Shown: positions 62,804 through 64,000 of the stretch, in pieces
Position numbering within the stretch: the first letter of the stretch is position 1
Layout: every line of letters begins with the position of its first letter
NCBI RefSeq assembly: GCF_044751345.1
Contig: NZ_JBIWXY010000002.1
Span: forward strand, 1 to 64,000
Length of the DNA stretch: 64,000 nucleotides
Source: Methylobacillus methanolivorans
GTDB taxonomy: Bacteria; Pseudomonadota; Gammaproteobacteria; Burkholderiales; Methylophilaceae
Reading direction: 5' to 3'
Notes under the pieces: model-generated
What the model was told of the DNA's origin: nothing
Database searches by the model: none
The model's input: the letters and a program-made list of their open reading frames with translations, nothing else
Made by a program: the position numbers and the translations under genes

Positions 62804-63154
62804 ATGGAAAACCAATGGAGTGTCTATCGCGTATCTCCTATCGACCACGGTTGGCACTATCTCAAGACGGTAAACGAAACCGCACGCCTATTGGGTGGGA
62901 ATTGGGCAGAAGCAGAAGCGAATGGTCTAGTCGCAGATCACCCCAGGGTTGAGGTATTTCTAGCAGCCTACCGTTTTGCTCGCGAGGCCGCGATTACTCA
63001 CGGCTATGACAATATCAACCGCAATCAACCCGTTGTATTCTGGTTACCAGACAGTACTATTTTCAACTATGGATTTGTATTCAAGTCAGATAATGGTGGG
63101 ATCACTTATGTGGTTTCACCCAAACCGCTATCTTGGCTAAATCAATTGAGTTGA
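62804..63154 (+). CDS. Hypothetical protein (116 residues)
   Basis: Preceded by AAGGAG 9 bases upstream; convincing gene with good codon structure. Soluble, no signal; several aromatic residues and RVEVFLAAYRFAREAAITHGYDN in the middle. It stands alone between SulP and gyrB. I do not recognise the family. Confidence 0.7.
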   Translation: MENQWSVYRVSPIDHGWHYLKTVNETARLLGGNWAEAEANGLVADHPRVEVFLAAYRFAREAAITHGYDNINRNQPVVFWLPDSTIFNYGFVFKSDNGGITYVVSPKPLSWLNQLS

Positions 63155-63157
63155 AAG

Positions 63158-63188
63158 CAATCAGGCTAATCATTGATTAGCCTGATTG
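63158..63188. terminator. Long hairpin between the small ORF and gyrB
   Basis: CAATCAGGCTAATCA and TGATTAGCCTGATTG, 15 perfectly complementary bases with one central base. No T-run, but it lies between convergent genes and should act as a stop or mRNA end-stabiliser. Confidence 0.65.
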
Positions 63189-63217
63189 TTGATGATCATA
63201 TGAAAATACTAAATAGA

Positions 63218-64000
63218 TCAAACGTCTAGGTTACTTACCCCCAGAGCATTGCCTTCAATGAAGGCGCGGCGTGGTTCTACCTGATCACCCATCAATGTAG
63301 TGAAGATTTCATCAGCCGCAATGGCATCGTCAATCTGCACCTTGAGTAGGCGGCGTACAGTAGGATCCATAGTGGTTTCCCACAGTTGCTCAGGGTTCAT
63401 TTCACCCAGGCCTTTATAGCGCTGGATATTGAGGCCGTGCTTGGCTTCGCCCATGAGCCAATCTAGAGCAGCCTTGAAGCTGGTGATTGGTTGTTGTTTT
63501 TCACCACGCTTGATAGTGGCACCCTCACCTACCAAGCCTTGCAAGGTTTGTGATGTAGTGAGGATTTGCTGGTAATCACCACTACTGATGAAATCGCTAT
63601 CGATCACGCTGGCTTGCAGGTTGCCGTGAACATACTTGTTGATTGCCAGGCGATAGTTGCCACTTTCTTGGTTTTGCGTCACTAATACTTCGCTACCTGT
63701 ATGGCCCAACAATGGACGAAGTTTTGCTGCTGTCGCTTCGGCTTGGGCCTCACTATCGAGTTCCAACTTGCCCAGCTCAAGTAATGCGCGCAGGATACTT
63801 TCGTCATACAGTGGGCTCAAACGGCGAATGATGGCTTCGGTTAGTACCATTTGCTTGGCAATCGCTGCCAATGCTTCGCCACTGATGGTTTCACCATCTG
63901 TTTGCTTGAGTAATTCCGCACCTTTGAGCGCGGATTGCAGCAGGTATTGATCCAGTTCCTGCTCATCCTTGAGGTAACGCTCATCACGTCCCTGCTTGAC
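63218..64000 (-). CDS. gyrB: DNA gyrase subunit B, C-terminal part (cut by window edge)
   Basis: 261 residues visible, open to the right edge; the 5' end is outside. IQRYKGLGEMNPEQLWETTMDP, DAIAADEIFTTLMGDQVEPRRAFIEGNAL are GyrB Toprim-C/terminal hallmarks. The upstream part (RYLKDEQELDQYLL...) corresponds to the species-specific insert region of proteobacterial GyrB. GyrB negatively supercoils DNA with GyrA. Probably close to dnaA-dnaN and oriC, not seen here. Confidence 0.96.
   Translation of the reverse strand, partial: VKQGRDERYLKDEQELDQYLLQSALKGAELLKQTDGETISGEALAAIAKQMVLTEAIIRRLSPLYDESILRALLELGKLELDSEAQAEATAAKLRPLLGHTGSEVLVTQNQESGNYRLAINKYVHGNLQASVIDSDFISSGDYQQILTTSQTLQGLVGEGATIKRGEKQQPITSFKAALDWLMGEAKHGLNIQRYKGLGEMNPEQLWETTMDPTVRRLLKVQIDDAIAADEIFTTLMGDQVEPRRAFIEGNALGVSNLDV

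Overview
The window looks like chromosomal DNA of a Gram-negative betaproteobacterium. Evidence: a lipoyl-free set of conserved housekeeping genes in betaproteobacterial order (argC-DUF6776-bactofilin-erpA; yicC-kinase-PP2C-rph-rdgB-hemW; hemCDXY; accBC-prmA-DUF3426), ubiquinone genes (ubiC-ubiA), and TonB-dependent iron uptake. A 23-codon pqqA gene points to a PQQ-using organism. Together with protein character I infer a methylotroph of the Methylophilaceae (Methylobacillus/Methylovorus-like), but no methanol dehydrogenase or C1-cycle gene lies in the window, so this is an inference. The right edge is the 3' part of gyrB and the left edge carries tandem rRNA-type promoters pointing out of the window, so the segment lies between an rRNA operon (just left, not seen) and probably the dnaA-dnaN-gyrB region (right, not seen).

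Left third (1-18.4 kb): three leftward rRNA-like promoters; tyrS; divergent M23 endopeptidase-anmK-gltA; a terminator; then a long block on the minus strand: erpA, bactofilin, a DUF6776 protein, argC, rpsI-rplM with its own promoter, ubiA-ubiC, recG, ridA, spoT/rel, rpoZ, gmk, a DUF475 membrane protein and yicC. It combines cell-wall recycling, Fe-S assembly, translation, quinone synthesis and (p)ppGpp metabolism.

Middle (18.5-41.4 kb), mostly plus strand: a cytosolic Ser/Thr kinase with a PP2C phosphatase, rph-rdgB-small protein-hemW, a diguanylate cyclase whose promoter region carries a LexA-type palindrome, argH (minus), an AlgZ/AlgR-like two-component pair, hemC-hemD-hemX-hemY, a flavin/2Fe-2S oxidoreductase (minus), head-to-head fxsA/cutA with overlapping start codons, dsbD-tlpA, aroQ-accB-accC-prmA-DUF3426, and an isolated pqqA with its own terminator.

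Right third (41.4-64 kb) is more accessory: OxyR-type LysR regulator, HPP-CBS membrane protein, MscS channel, a FecI-FecR-FecA iron system with a Fur-like palindrome, several very small membrane-peptide genes (25, 48, 24 and 32 codons), HU, GNAT, msrB, mqo, a BON-domain periplasmic protein, an esterase-like hydrolase, tRNA-Glu(UUC), dinB, a LysR/DUF2798 pair, an SRPBCC protein, an exported GH2 glycosidase, a SulP-STAS transporter, an orphan small protein, and the gyrB 3' end. I saw no insertion sequence, prophage, CRISPR array or toxin-antitoxin pair. The features most worth a second look are the two related tiny basic peptides, the LexA-like box before the diguanylate cyclase gene, the solitary pqqA, the missing hemW start codon and the triple rRNA promoter.
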